Positions 44,772 to 54,099 of a stretch of DNA of 64,000 nucleotides are shown one piece after another. The notes under the pieces are model-generated. The model was given only the letters and a program-made list of their open reading frames with translations. It was not told where the DNA came from and did no database searches. The position numbers and the translations under genes were made by a program. This DNA is from Leptothrix cholodnii SP-6. Lineage in GTDB: Bacteria; Pseudomonadota; Gammaproteobacteria; Burkholderiales; Burkholderiaceae_C. Where the stretch lies: assembly GCF_000019785.1 (NCBI RefSeq), contig NC_010524.1, positions 1,426,001 through 1,490,000 on the forward strand. The letters run 5' to 3'. The stretch's first letter is position 1. Every line of letters starts with the position of its first letter.

Positions 44772-45976
44772 GCTCGATCCCTCGCAGTGGCAGGGTGGCT
44801 CGGCGTCAGCCGAGTGCCGGACGCAGCCTTGCGGCGTCGCCAGCCGGTCTTGATCCGGTCGGTCAGGCCGGCGTGCTGCACCAGGCGCCGTGCCCCGGAG
44901 TCGAGCGCCAGCGACAGCTTGAGCAGCAGCATCATGGCCATGCCCCTGGCGGTCGGGGCGAACAGCCAGGCCGGTGTCTCGCGCCAGCTCCGGTCGCCGA
45001 AGCGCGCCTTGTACGGTGCGTCGCCGAGGCCGAAATCGAGCCGTCGCACGCCTTCTTGCGCCAGCGCGTCGGCCAGCCGGATGAACAGCAGGGTGCCGAC
45101 CTTGAACTCGCGCAGATCCGGGTCGTAGCCGGTCTCGGACAGGTTGAAGACATCCGCATAGATCGAGCCGATCCAGAAGGCCCGCACCTGCGAGTCGATC
45201 TCCAGCAGCTGCACCCGCAATTGCCCGCGGCGCGCAAACAGCTCGTAGCGGCGCCGGTGGTCGTCGTCGTCGAAGAAGCCGACACCCAGCGCGCGCTGAT
45301 AGGTGCGTGCAGCCAACGGCTCCAGGTGTGCGCACAGCGCGGCGATGTCGTCGACGGCGTTCATCCAGCGCCAGACCACCCGGCCCGGGAAAGCCGCCTC
45401 GAGGTCCTTCTGATGGCGGCGCATGTTGCTGCGGTGCTTGGCGCTGAGCTTGCTGTCGACCGAGCGGCCGTCGTCGGGCAGCCGCATCTCGTGGTGGGTT
45501 GCCCACCTCGGCGCCTTCACGCTCAGCCTTGTGTCGCGCTCGATCTGCAGCGCCTGCCACAGCGGCGAGTGTTCCGGCAGATGATGAAAGGCCACCGCAT
45601 CGGCCACACCGCTGCGCAACAGCGATCGCAGGTAGCCGATGACCTCGCCGGCGGCTGCGTCGTCGAGCTTGCCGAGCAAGCCCTGATGGATCACGACCAG
45701 CACCCGCGCGGGCATGCGCACCGGCTGCAGATAGCCGATCGACGGCGCGAAGGGGTTGCACTCGATGCGCCCGAGCAGCAGCGCATCGGGGCCGCTGTCG
45801 CGGTTGTTTTCGCTGTCCTGCTCGATCACGATCACGCACGGCGATTCGACTTCCGTGCGGTGCCGGCACACCAGCTCGAACTGCGCCAGATCGTTGTTGA
45901 CGTGGTCCTGCCATTGCTGCCAGCGCGCGCGCACCGGCGCCAGTTCCTGCAGTGTCCGGATCGCCCTGATGCGCAT
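44768..45976 (-). CDS. GNAT/FemAB-like acyltransferase of the polysaccharide locus
   Basis: 402 residues. HRSNMRRHQKDLE and the C-terminal TLLFIRLADALAQEGVRRLDFGLGDAPYKARF resemble the BioF2/CelD-like GNAT family seen in EPS clusters. It may acylate sugars or link an amino acyl group; the substrate is unknown. The C-terminal 50 residues are basic. The ATG at 45976 is chosen from family length. Confidence 0.8.
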   Translation of the reverse strand: MRIRAIRTLQELAPVRARWQQWQDHVNNDLAQFELVCRHRTEVESPCVIVIEQDSENNRDSGPDALLLGRIECNPFAPSIGYLQPVRMPARVLVVIHQGLLGKLDDAAAGEVIGYLRSLLRSGVADAVAFHHLPEHSPLWQALQIERDTRLSVKAPRWATHHEMRLPDDGRSVDSKLSAKHRSNMRRHQKDLEAAFPGRVVWRWMNAVDDIAALCAHLEPLAARTYQRALGVGFFDDDDHRRRYELFARRGQLRVQLLEIDSQVRAFWIGSIYADVFNLSETGYDPDLREFKVGTLLFIRLADALAQEGVRRLDFGLGDAPYKARFGDRSWRETPAWLFAPTARGMAMMLLLKLSLALDSGARRLVQHAGLTDRIKTGWRRRKAASGTRLTPSHPATARDRA

Positions 45977-46004
45977 GCCGTCGCCCTTGCTCTGCCGGGC
46001 CCGC

Positions 46005-46676
46005 TCAGGCACAGCCGCGCCAGATGGCCATCTGCGGCGCGCTCGGCGGATGCCCGTGTCGTTCGAGGAAACCGCTCGTGTCCAGCATCGCCGCACAGCG
46101 CGGTCGCTTGTAGATCACGTAGCGTCTGCCGGCGTCCGCTGCGCGCAGATGGTCCATCACCTGCTGCAGCACCGGCTCGGAGAACGGGTTGTAGAGATAG
46201 AGCACCAGATCGCCGTGCGGGAACACGAAGTCGGCCGCGTCGGCATGCAGCACGATGGCAGTGCTTGCCTGCTGCCGGTGCAGGTTGTCGGTGGCGATCT
46301 CGGCCAGCTCGCGCGCGAACTCCACGCCGATGACCTGCGCGAAGCCCATGCGCGCGGCCACCAGCAGCGTGCGGCCCTTGCCGCAGCCGAGGTCGATGAA
46401 GGTGTAGCCACGCAGGTTTTCGCCGAGGAACTCGAGCGCCGCCACCAGCTCGTGTTCGTCGGTGGCCTCGTAGCGTTCGCCGTGACGTGCGTTCGGCGAG
46501 CCGATGCTGAGCCTCCACAGCGGCGCCAGGCCACCGGTGTCGGTGCCGTGGCGGCGGTCGAAATCCGCCACCTCCGGCGGGTCGCCGAGCTGCGCCACGA
46601 CGCGCCGGCAGGCGGCGGCAACGCCGTCATCGCGCAGGGTGCGCATGAGCTTGCGGGTCAGCAACTCGATGTTCAC
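46005..46676 (-). CDS. SAM-dependent methyltransferase
   Basis: 223 residues from the GTG at 46676, which has AGGAGG upstream and overlaps the preceding gene by 4 bases. Class I motifs: FIDLGCGKGRTLLVAARMG (motif I), VGVEFARELAEIA. It probably O-methylates a sugar of the polysaccharide. The substrate is unknown. Confidence 0.85.
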   Translation of the reverse strand: MNIELLTRKLMRTLRDDGVAAACRRVVAQLGDPPEVADFDRRHGTDTGGLAPLWRLSIGSPNARHGERYEATDEHELVAALEFLGENLRGYTFIDLGCGKGRTLLVAARMGFAQVIGVEFARELAEIATDNLHRQQASTAIVLHADAADFVFPHGDLVLYLYNPFSEPVLQQVMDHLRAADAGRRYVIYKRPRCAAMLDTSGFLERHGHPPSAPQMAIWRGCA

Positions 46677-47647
46677 GGCTGGGCCTCCTGATCGTTGCGG
46701 GCCCAGCGCTCGCCGCCGGCCGCCCAGCGCAGCCGGGCCAGCCATTTGGGCCAGGCGTTGCTGCGCGCGGCGCGGCGGTCGAACAGCGCCTGCAGCGGCC
46801 AGATCAGCAGCAGAACGCCGACCCGCAAGGCGCTGGCGCCGAACAGGGCGGCGCGGTAGAGCATGGCGTAGCGGGGCGATCGGGTGTTGCGGAAGAAGCG
46901 CCACTGCGATTCGACCGCCATGACGGCCGAGAAGGTGTTCACCCGCGCCTGCGAACTGCTCGCGCCACCGTGGTGGACCACCACCGCCGCGGGCACGAAA
47001 CAGATGCCGAAGCCGGCCCGCGCGGCTTTCAGGCACAGCGCCATGTCTTCGGCGTACATGAAGTAGTCGGTGCTGAAGCGGCCGATGGCCTCGAACGGCG
47101 CACGCTTGATCATCAGGCAGGCGCCGGAGACGGCATCGACGCGGCAGGCTTGCCGGCCCGGGCGCAGCAGCGCCTGCTTGCCCCACAGGCGCGCGCCCGG
47201 AAACCGGCGGCGCAGCCAGTCGCAATCGAGCATCTGGTTGAGGATGGTCGGAAACGCACGCACGCAGGTGTCCTGCACCGAGCCGTCGCTGTTGAGCAGC
47301 TTGGGGCCGACGATCGCCGCGTCCGGGGTGTTCACCAGTTGCCAGTAGAGCGCCTCGATGGCCGCGCCGATCACCTCGGTGTCCGGGTTCAGGAACAGCA
47401 GCACCTCGCCGCGCGAGACCTCGAAGGCGGCGTTGTTGGCGCGGGCAAAACCGAGGTTCTTCCCGGCCTGGATGAAGCGCACCTGCGGATGCTCCTGGCG
47501 CAGCATCTCGGCGCAGCCGTCGAACGAACCCGAGTCGATCACGATGATCTCGACGCTCAGGGCGCTCGTGCTCTCGGGGATCGACGCCAGGGCCTTGCGC
47601 AGGAACTCGCGGGAGTTCCAGTTGACGATGATGATCGACAGATCCAT
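46673..47647 (-). CDS. Family 2 glycosyltransferase (WbbL-like)
   Basis: 324 residues. LSIIIVNWNSREFLRKAL, VIDSGSFDGCAEM and LFLNPDTEVIG are typical of rhamnosyltransferase-like GT2. The start at 47647 has GAGG upstream. The sugar transferred is not decided by sequence. Confidence 0.9.
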   Translation of the reverse strand: MDLSIIIVNWNSREFLRKALASIPESTSALSVEIIVIDSGSFDGCAEMLRQEHPQVRFIQAGKNLGFARANNAAFEVSRGEVLLFLNPDTEVIGAAIEALYWQLVNTPDAAIVGPKLLNSDGSVQDTCVRAFPTILNQMLDCDWLRRRFPGARLWGKQALLRPGRQACRVDAVSGACLMIKRAPFEAIGRFSTDYFMYAEDMALCLKAARAGFGICFVPAAVVVHHGGASSSQARVNTFSAVMAVESQWRFFRNTRSPRYAMLYRAALFGASALRVGVLLLIWPLQALFDRRAARSNAWPKWLARLRWAAGGERWARNDQEAQP

Positions 47648-47658
47648 GGGCGGCCTCG

Positions 47659-49536
47659 TCATGCCTGGATGAAGGTGCGGTGCCACAGTTCCAGCGACAC
47701 CAGCAGATAAAGGTGGCGCATGAACGGCTCGCTGCCTTGCTGATGGCGCCGGATCATCTGGCGGATGTAGCCCTGGTCGAAATAACGCCCCATGTGCGAA
47801 TCGCTGCCGAGCAGGCAGTCGTCGACCATCGGTTTCATCGGCCCGCGCAGCCAGTCGGCCACCGGGTGTGCAAAGCCCTTCTTCTGCCGATAGACCGTCT
47901 GCGGCGGCAGCCAGCGCGTCATCGCCTTCTTGTGCAGGTACTTGCCGCTCAGCCCCTTGAGCTTGAGTTGCGGCGGCAGGCTCTCGATGAACTCGACCAG
48001 GCGATGGTCCAGGAAGGGCACGCGCACCTCCAGCGAGTTGGCCATCGAGGTCTTGTCGGCCACCATCAGCAGGTCGTCGGGCAGGTTGGCGCGGGTGTCG
48101 ATGTAGAGCATCTGCGAGAGCGGGTCGAGATGATCGACGTCGCTCTGCAGCGGGCGCAGCGCATCGCGCGTGCCGTAGCGCGAGCGCTCGAAGCCGGCCT
48201 TGAGTGCGCCGGTGTAGAGCTGCGCCTTCATGTCGGCGCTGAAGAACGAATAGATCTTCGTGAAGCGGGTCAGGACGTCGCGCTCGCCCAGCGACGCCAC
48301 GCCGCGCTTGAGGCGCTCCAGCGGCAGCGGCAGGTGCTCGACCAGGCGGGCGATCTGGCCGGTCAGGCGCTGCGGCAAGCGGCTGTAGGCACCCGAGAGC
48401 TTGACGCCCAGGTAGCGGTCGTAGCCGGCCCAGGGCTCGTCGGCGCCTTGCCCGGTCAAGGCCACCTTGACGTGCGAACTCGTCATCTGCGCCAGGAAAT
48501 AGAACGCCGGCGCGGGCTCATGGGCGACCGGTTCCTCCAGGTCGCGCATGTAGCGCTCGAAGTAGCCGATGTAGTCGCGGTGGCTCAGCATCATCGAGTG
48601 ATGTTCGGCGCCGAACTGGCGCGCGGTCTGACGGGCGTCGTCGACCTCGTTGGTTCTCTCGCCGCCTTCGAAGCCGATGGTGAAGGTCTGCACCGGCCCG
48701 CTCGCGTAGGTGCTCATGATCGCCAGCAGCGCGCCGGAATCGACCCCTGAACTCAGGAACAGGCCGACCGGAACGTCGCTGCGCATCTGCAGGCGCACGG
48801 CGTCTTCCAGCAAGGCCTGGTATTGCTCGATCAGATCGTTTTCGCGCCAGCTCGTGCGCTGGACCGGGATGCGGTTCCAGTAGCGTTGCACCTCGACATC
48901 CTTGTGCGTGACCCGCATCCAATGACCGGGCTGCAGCTTGACGATGCCCTTGAACAAGGTCTTGGGCGAGGGCACGAAGCGGAAGGTGAACAGCTGCGCC
49001 AGTGCGTCGAGGTCGATCTCGCGGCGCAGCCCGGGATGCTGGAGCAGGGCGCCGATCTCGGAACCGAACAGCAGCTGCTCGCCGACCCGCGCGACATAGA
49101 GCGGCTTGATGCCCAGCGGGTCGCGCGCCAGAAAGACCGAGCGGTCCGATGCATCGAAGAGCACGAACGCGAACATGCCGTTGAAGTGCTTCACGCAATC
49201 CGTGCCCCATTGTTCGTAGGCATGCACGATGACTTCGGTGTCGCAGACGCTCCTGAAGCAATGCCCGCACTTGATCAGTTCGGCGCGCAGCTCGATGAAG
49301 TTGTAGATCTCGCCATTGAAGACGACCTGGATCGAGGCGTCTTCATTGCCGATCGGCTGCGCTCCGCCGGCGACGTCGATGATGCTCAGGCGCCGATGGC
49401 CGAGGCCGATCTCGCGGTCGAGAAAATAGCCCTCGCCGTCCGGCCCGCGGTGCGTCAGCGAGGCCGTCATGCGCTCGAGGATGGCCCGATCGACGGGCTG
49501 TCCGCTGCGGTCAAAGAGGGCGCTGATGCCGCACAT
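47659..49536 (-). CDS. AsnB-like glutamine-dependent amidotransferase
   Basis: 625 residues. The ATG at 49536 leaves Cys2 (MCGISALF) as the N-terminal nucleophile after Met removal, so the GTG two codons upstream is not used. N-terminal glutaminase (HRGPDGEG, FNGEIYNFIELR) then synthetase (SSGVDSGALLAI, the PP-loop). In polysaccharide loci such proteins can amidate uronic acids; making asparagine is the alternative. It overlaps the next upstream gene by 26 bases. Confidence 0.88.
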   Translation of the reverse strand: MCGISALFDRSGQPVDRAILERMTASLTHRGPDGEGYFLDREIGLGHRRLSIIDVAGGAQPIGNEDASIQVVFNGEIYNFIELRAELIKCGHCFRSVCDTEVIVHAYEQWGTDCVKHFNGMFAFVLFDASDRSVFLARDPLGIKPLYVARVGEQLLFGSEIGALLQHPGLRREIDLDALAQLFTFRFVPSPKTLFKGIVKLQPGHWMRVTHKDVEVQRYWNRIPVQRTSWRENDLIEQYQALLEDAVRLQMRSDVPVGLFLSSGVDSGALLAIMSTYASGPVQTFTIGFEGGERTNEVDDARQTARQFGAEHHSMMLSHRDYIGYFERYMRDLEEPVAHEPAPAFYFLAQMTSSHVKVALTGQGADEPWAGYDRYLGVKLSGAYSRLPQRLTGQIARLVEHLPLPLERLKRGVASLGERDVLTRFTKIYSFFSADMKAQLYTGALKAGFERSRYGTRDALRPLQSDVDHLDPLSQMLYIDTRANLPDDLLMVADKTSMANSLEVRVPFLDHRLVEFIESLPPQLKLKGLSGKYLHKKAMTRWLPPQTVYRQKKGFAHPVADWLRGPMKPMVDDCLLGSDSHMGRYFDQGYIRQMIRRHQQGSEPFMRHLYLLVSLELWHRTFIQA

Positions 49537-50419
49537 GCGCACCTCGCAGCGAGTTCAGCAGCTTGTGTTGCTGCTCGGTCTTCAGGAAGCTCACGACCTC
49601 CGCCGGCAGCACCACCGGCGCACCGCTGAGCCGGCGCTGGACGTAACCCAGCAAGGTGGCGGCGCTGCCGATCAGGCGCGGCGGATCCATCGAGCGATAG
49701 ATGCAGCGCAGGCACAGGAACAGCAGGCCGTAGCCGAGCGACTGCAGCCGCTGACCCTCCCGCACCTTGGCGGCCACCGGCGGTGCGGATGCGGTGCCGG
49801 TGCGGCGATGCTCCAGCACCTGCAAGGCCGCGAAGGTGCGGACCTTCCAGCCCTTCATGCGCGCCATGATCTCGGCCGCCGAATCGATGCCACCTTCGGG
49901 CAGGGCGAGATAGCCGCCGATCTGCTCGAAGCAGGCCCGCCGGAACAGCTGCACCGCCCCGGCGACGCTGTCGGGCGCGACGTTCTGGCTCACGAAGCGA
50001 TCGCCGATCCGGGTCGCCACCATGCCACCGGCCAGGCCCAGGCTCGGGTCGCTGTCGAGTTCGCCCAGCAGCGATTCGAAGTAGTGACTCGGCAGCGAGA
50101 TGTCGGCGTCCAGGTTGCCGATGTAGCGGTAGTCGAGAGCGCCCACCTCGGCCAGTCCGGCATTGAAGGCATGGACCTTGTTGCCGAAGTGCCGCGTGCC
50201 GTCACGCCGGATCTCGAGCAGCTGCATGAAGTCGTGCTGCGCCGCGTATCGGCGCACGATCTCGGCCGTGCGGTCGGTCGAGTTGTCGCTGACGACGACC
50301 CACTTGAGCGGCCGCACGGTCTGCGCCACCATCGATTCGAGCGTCTGCTCGATCAGCGCTTCTTCGTTGTGCGCCGGCGTGATGATCACGAAAGGCGCGA
50401 TGGTCGGCGTGCCGTTCAT
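49511..50419 (-). CDS. Family 2 glycosyltransferase
   Basis: 302 residues. PFVIITPAHNEEALIEQTL, VVVSDNSTDRTAEIV and GNLDADISLPSHYF (DxD) define GT2. The ATG at 50419 overlaps the deacetylase stop by 4 bases; its 3' end overlaps the amidotransferase start by 26. Confidence 0.9.
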   Translation of the reverse strand: MNGTPTIAPFVIITPAHNEEALIEQTLESMVAQTVRPLKWVVVSDNSTDRTAEIVRRYAAQHDFMQLLEIRRDGTRHFGNKVHAFNAGLAEVGALDYRYIGNLDADISLPSHYFESLLGELDSDPSLGLAGGMVATRIGDRFVSQNVAPDSVAGAVQLFRRACFEQIGGYLALPEGGIDSAAEIMARMKGWKVRTFAALQVLEHRRTGTASAPPVAAKVREGQRLQSLGYGLLFLCLRCIYRSMDPPRLIGSAATLLGYVQRRLSGAPVVLPAEVVSFLKTEQQHKLLNSLRGAHVRHQRPL

Positions 50420-51501
50420 GCCTGTTCTCCCGCCGGCCACGGCGCTGCAAAGCGGCTCAGGGTGCCGAAGGTGTAGCGCTCGGGATGATCGGCCGAGTGC
50501 GCCAGCAAAGGCCTCACGGTCTTTTCGTTGCGGGTGGTGAAGAGCTTCGAATGACCGATCAGCACGAACGGCAGCCGGGCGTCGGCCCGGGCGTCGAATC
50601 GACGCGCAGCCCGGTGCAGGGCATGGATCAGCTGGCGGCCGCCACATTGATTGAAGTCGGCCTTCCAGGCCTGGCGCTGCAGCAGCAGGGACAGCCACTG
50701 GCGTGCGGTGCGGCTGGCGGTTCTGCGCTGCGTCGAGCCGGCCGTGCTGACATCCTGCGGCAGCTGACGCCGCCAGCCGGTGATGGCGCGATGGATGCGC
50801 CCCGGCGTGACGAAGGCACCCAGCCAGCGCTGTTCGCTGTAGATCGGCACTTCCCAGAGTGCGCCCGTGTCGTCGCGCCGGCAGATGTCGTCCGGGTCGG
50901 CCCGCCAGGGGGCGATCGGGCTGTGCGCGCTCGAATAGTCGAAGTTGACCCGGCCGTTGCGGCGGCCGTACTTGAACACCGAGGTGTCGATCTCGATGCC
51001 GTTGTCGATCAGCGCGCGCACCACGTCATGCGACGGGCTGACCGACCAGTTCGCAGCGCGGAAGGCGATGCACCGATAGCCCGGATCGACCGGCTGCAGC
51101 AGCGCTTCGAGAAACTGCTTGCCACGGCGCACCATCGCGCTCATGCGCTCGTAGGGCAGTGAGGCGAAGTCGTATTCGGACCAGTCCTGGACCCATAGTC
51201 CGTGTGCCAACTGCGCATTGAAGTACGAAGAATGCAGGTGCAACTGCACGTCATGGCCGCCGGCGACGGCACGGCGCAGCTGATCCACGATGGCCTCGTA
51301 GCCGTAGGTGTCGCAGCCGTGCGTGTCCTTGTGCTCCTTGAACTTGAGGATCTCCGCCACATCGGCCATGACGGTCAGCTTGGCGCCGTAGGCATCGAAC
51401 AGGCGCAGCAGGCGCTCGGTCGGCTCGACCATCAGCGCGAGCGGGCAGCCCTGTCCGTTGCCGTGGATCTCGTAGTCGAGCGTGAAGATGAGGTGCAGCA
51501 T
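50416..51501 (-). CDS. Polysaccharide deacetylase-like protein
   Basis: 361 residues. The FTLDYE start with Asp9 and HDVQLHLHSSYF resemble NodB-type metal ligands, but the usual H-x3-H is not clear, so activity is uncertain. No signal peptide, so it would act in the cytoplasm on a sugar or lipid-linked intermediate. Its ATG directly abuts the stop of the flippase-DUF354 gene (TGAATG). Confidence 0.72.
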   Translation of the reverse strand: MLHLIFTLDYEIHGNGQGCPLALMVEPTERLLRLFDAYGAKLTVMADVAEILKFKEHKDTHGCDTYGYEAIVDQLRRAVAGGHDVQLHLHSSYFNAQLAHGLWVQDWSEYDFASLPYERMSAMVRRGKQFLEALLQPVDPGYRCIAFRAANWSVSPSHDVVRALIDNGIEIDTSVFKYGRRNGRVNFDYSSAHSPIAPWRADPDDICRRDDTGALWEVPIYSEQRWLGAFVTPGRIHRAITGWRRQLPQDVSTAGSTQRRTASRTARQWLSLLLQRQAWKADFNQCGGRQLIHALHRAARRFDARADARLPFVLIGHSKLFTTRNEKTVRPLLAHSADHPERYTFGTLSRFAAPWPAGEQA

Positions 51502-54084
51502 TCATTCACCTCGGGCGATGCGGGCGATCTGGTCGACGATGGTGTGCAGCGCGCTGCGCTCGGCATGGGCCACGGGTGGCACCCGGTGCCGTTGGGTGAG
51601 GTCGATGCGCGTGCGTACGTCCTCGATGCTTTCGAGCATCACCAGGCGGCCCTGTTCGACCAGGTAGCGGTCGACCGCGCCGATGGGGCCGCGGAAGATG
51701 CTGTAGACCGGCACCCCCAGCGCGGCGGCTTCGCGGTTCATGGTGCCGCCGCCGCTGATGACGAGGTCGGAGTGCCAGACCAGGTTCAGGCCGTCCACCG
51801 CCCGGCCCGGAATGCTCATCTTGCCGCTGGCCAGATGCTCGGGCCATTGCCGGGCGATCTGCTCGCCCTGGCGCTGATTACGAGGCAGCAGGACCACCTG
51901 CACCCGCGCGTCCTGCGCCAGCAGCTCGATCACGGCGGCGAACAGCGCCTCGCTCTCGGGGTTGTGGTAGTGCGCTTCGGTCGCGGGCGGGCGCACGGTG
52001 ACGACGATCTTGTCAGCCGCCAGGCCCAGCTCCTCGACGATCGCCGGATCGGGCTTGAAGGCCGCGGCGTAGACGTCCTCCTTGATACCCGGGTACTTGA
52101 ACACCCGGTCGGCGAAGCGGCCGGCCACGTCGCTCGGAATGATCTCCGGAACGATCATCACGTCGGCCCGATTGACGTGGGTCACGTGTTCGTAGTCGGC
52201 GATCACCACCGCCGGAATGCCCAGCAGGCGCGCCGCCATGATCTGCGCGCGCGAGCCGTGCGACACCGCCAGGTCGGGCCGGTTGCGCACGATCAGCGGC
52301 AGCAGCTGGGCGGCGCGGACCAGCAGGCCGAGTGCCTTCATCAGCTTGTTCTTGCCGAAATGACGACCGACGGTGATGCAGGGCATCTGGTTGAGCCGGG
52401 CCAGGTCGGTGACCTGGAAGGCGTCGCGCGCGGTCAGCAGCACCGTGTAGCCCTGGCCACGCAGTTCATCGACGATCGGCCGGAAGAAGGGCACGTGAGG
52501 CGAGTTGTCGAGATCGATCCAGATCTGGCGGGCCCGACCCTGGCTGGCCGCATCTCGGCGCCGCAGATGCCGCAGATGCCGCAGGGGGCCGGGCAGCTGT
52601 TGCGGCGGCACCAGCACGAGCAGCACCTGCAGCGCGTAGCCGCTGCTGACGAGCATCGCCAGCGTGCCCATGCCGATGGCCCACATCGGCGGCAGGAGCT
52701 GGAAACCGACGAACACCAGGCCGATGGCGCTGATGAACAGCAGGCCGGTGCGTGCATTCACGCGTGACCAGCGGAAGCCGGTCAGGCGACGCACCACCGC
52801 ATAGACCACCAGGCCGTGAAACACGTACGAGCCGAAGAAGGCGATGCCGGCACCGTTCAAGCCGAAGCGCTGCACGCACCACCACGACAGGCCGACATTG
52901 GCGAGCGTCCAGGCCAGCTCGACGCCGAAGAACAGCGCCTGCCGGTTTGTGGCGACGATGATGTAGCCCATCGGCCAGGTGATCACGCGCAGCGCCATGC
53001 CCAGGCAGATCCAGCGCAGCACGTCGATGGCGGCGCTGAACTCGGCGGTGTAGAACAAGGCGATCACGAGCGAGGCGAAGGTCAGCGTCGCGATCACGCC
53101 CGGCGCGGCCAGCAGCAGGCTGATCTGCGCCTGCTGGTTGACCATCTGGTTGGCGCGGCCGTTGTCGGTGATGACACCGACCAGGCGCGGATAGAAGTCG
53201 GTCCCCATGGCGTGCAGGATGAAGCCGGTGTAGAGCCCGCCCAGGGTCCAGGCAGCCTGGTACAGGCCGGCCGCACCCAGCCCGGCCTGGCGCAGCACGA
53301 ACAGCCGCACGATGTAGGCCGCGGCCGTGATCAGCAGCCCGCTGGCCATGAAGGCGAAGCCGAGCTTGAGCAGCGCGGTCGCTTCGTGGCGGATCTGCGC
53401 ATGCGACAGCACACACGGTTCGATGTGCACCTTCTGGCTGTACCACCAGAAGGTCGCGGCGGTCAGCGCCGTCACCGTCACCAGTGCGGGCACCACGCCG
53501 TCCTGGCCGAGGTAGTAGACAAACGGGATGCTGGCCAGCGTGCCGCACAGCGCGCCCAGCACGCTGATGCGGGCCAGGTCGGCGATGCGTCGCATGCCCT
53601 GGATCAGCGCCCCCTGGCCGTCCGACACGAGCCGCAGGAACACCGCCAGCGACAGCACGGCCACGGCCGTGGCGTGGGCGTCATTGCCGAAGGTGGCCTG
53701 TGCGATCGGCCGCGCCAGCAGGATCAGCAGCAGGCCCCCGAAGATGCCCAGCGCCACCGCGACCCGGCGCAGCACGACGATGGTCTGGGCCATCCGCAGG
53801 GCGTCGCCTGAAGCGGCCGACTCGGCGATCTGGCGCACGCCGCTGTTGTTGATGCCCATGCCGGCCACGCTGTGGGTCAGGTCGATGATCGACAGGTAGA
53901 CCCCCATCAGGCCGACACCCGCCGGGCCGAGCAGCACCGCCATGACCTTGGTGCGGGCAATGCCGATCAGCACCCTCACGGCGGTCGAACCGCCGATCAG
54001 CAGCGTCGAGTGGAGGATGTCGCGGTATGAACTGGCGCTCAGGGGCTGCGGCGGGTTGGGATCGGTGGCGGCGGTGACGGGCAT
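51502..54084 (-). CDS. Fusion of a Wzx-type flippase with a DUF354 domain
   Basis: 860 residues. Residues about 20-500 are a polysaccharide flippase of the MOP superfamily (about 14 membrane segments; GPAGVGLMGVYLSI). Residues about 520-860 are DUF354 (IWIDLDNSPHVPFFRPIV, ISGGGTMNREAAALG), a GT-B-like family usually encoded as a separate protein. No in-frame Met lies near the DUF354 start. At the junction (about 52554-52587) the linker contains a repeated CTGCGGCAT motif. A true fusion is likely but a slippage or assembly error is possible. Confidence 0.8.
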   Translation of the reverse strand: MPVTAATDPNPPQPLSASSYRDILHSTLLIGGSTAVRVLIGIARTKVMAVLLGPAGVGLMGVYLSIIDLTHSVAGMGINNSGVRQIAESAASGDALRMAQTIVVLRRVAVALGIFGGLLLILLARPIAQATFGNDAHATAVAVLSLAVFLRLVSDGQGALIQGMRRIADLARISVLGALCGTLASIPFVYYLGQDGVVPALVTVTALTAATFWWYSQKVHIEPCVLSHAQIRHEATALLKLGFAFMASGLLITAAAYIVRLFVLRQAGLGAAGLYQAAWTLGGLYTGFILHAMGTDFYPRLVGVITDNGRANQMVNQQAQISLLLAAPGVIATLTFASLVIALFYTAEFSAAIDVLRWICLGMALRVITWPMGYIIVATNRQALFFGVELAWTLANVGLSWWCVQRFGLNGAGIAFFGSYVFHGLVVYAVVRRLTGFRWSRVNARTGLLFISAIGLVFVGFQLLPPMWAIGMGTLAMLVSSGYALQVLLVLVPPQQLPGPLRHLRHLRRRDAASQGRARQIWIDLDNSPHVPFFRPIVDELRGQGYTVLLTARDAFQVTDLARLNQMPCITVGRHFGKNKLMKALGLLVRAAQLLPLIVRNRPDLAVSHGSRAQIMAARLLGIPAVVIADYEHVTHVNRADVMIVPEIIPSDVAGRFADRVFKYPGIKEDVYAAAFKPDPAIVEELGLAADKIVVTVRPPATEAHYHNPESEALFAAVIELLAQDARVQVVLLPRNQRQGEQIARQWPEHLASGKMSIPGRAVDGLNLVWHSDLVISGGGTMNREAAALGVPVYSIFRGPIGAVDRYLVEQGRLVMLESIEDVRTRIDLTQRHRVPPVAHAERSALHTIVDQIARIARGE

Positions 54085-54099
54085 GACGGCGGCTCCGGT

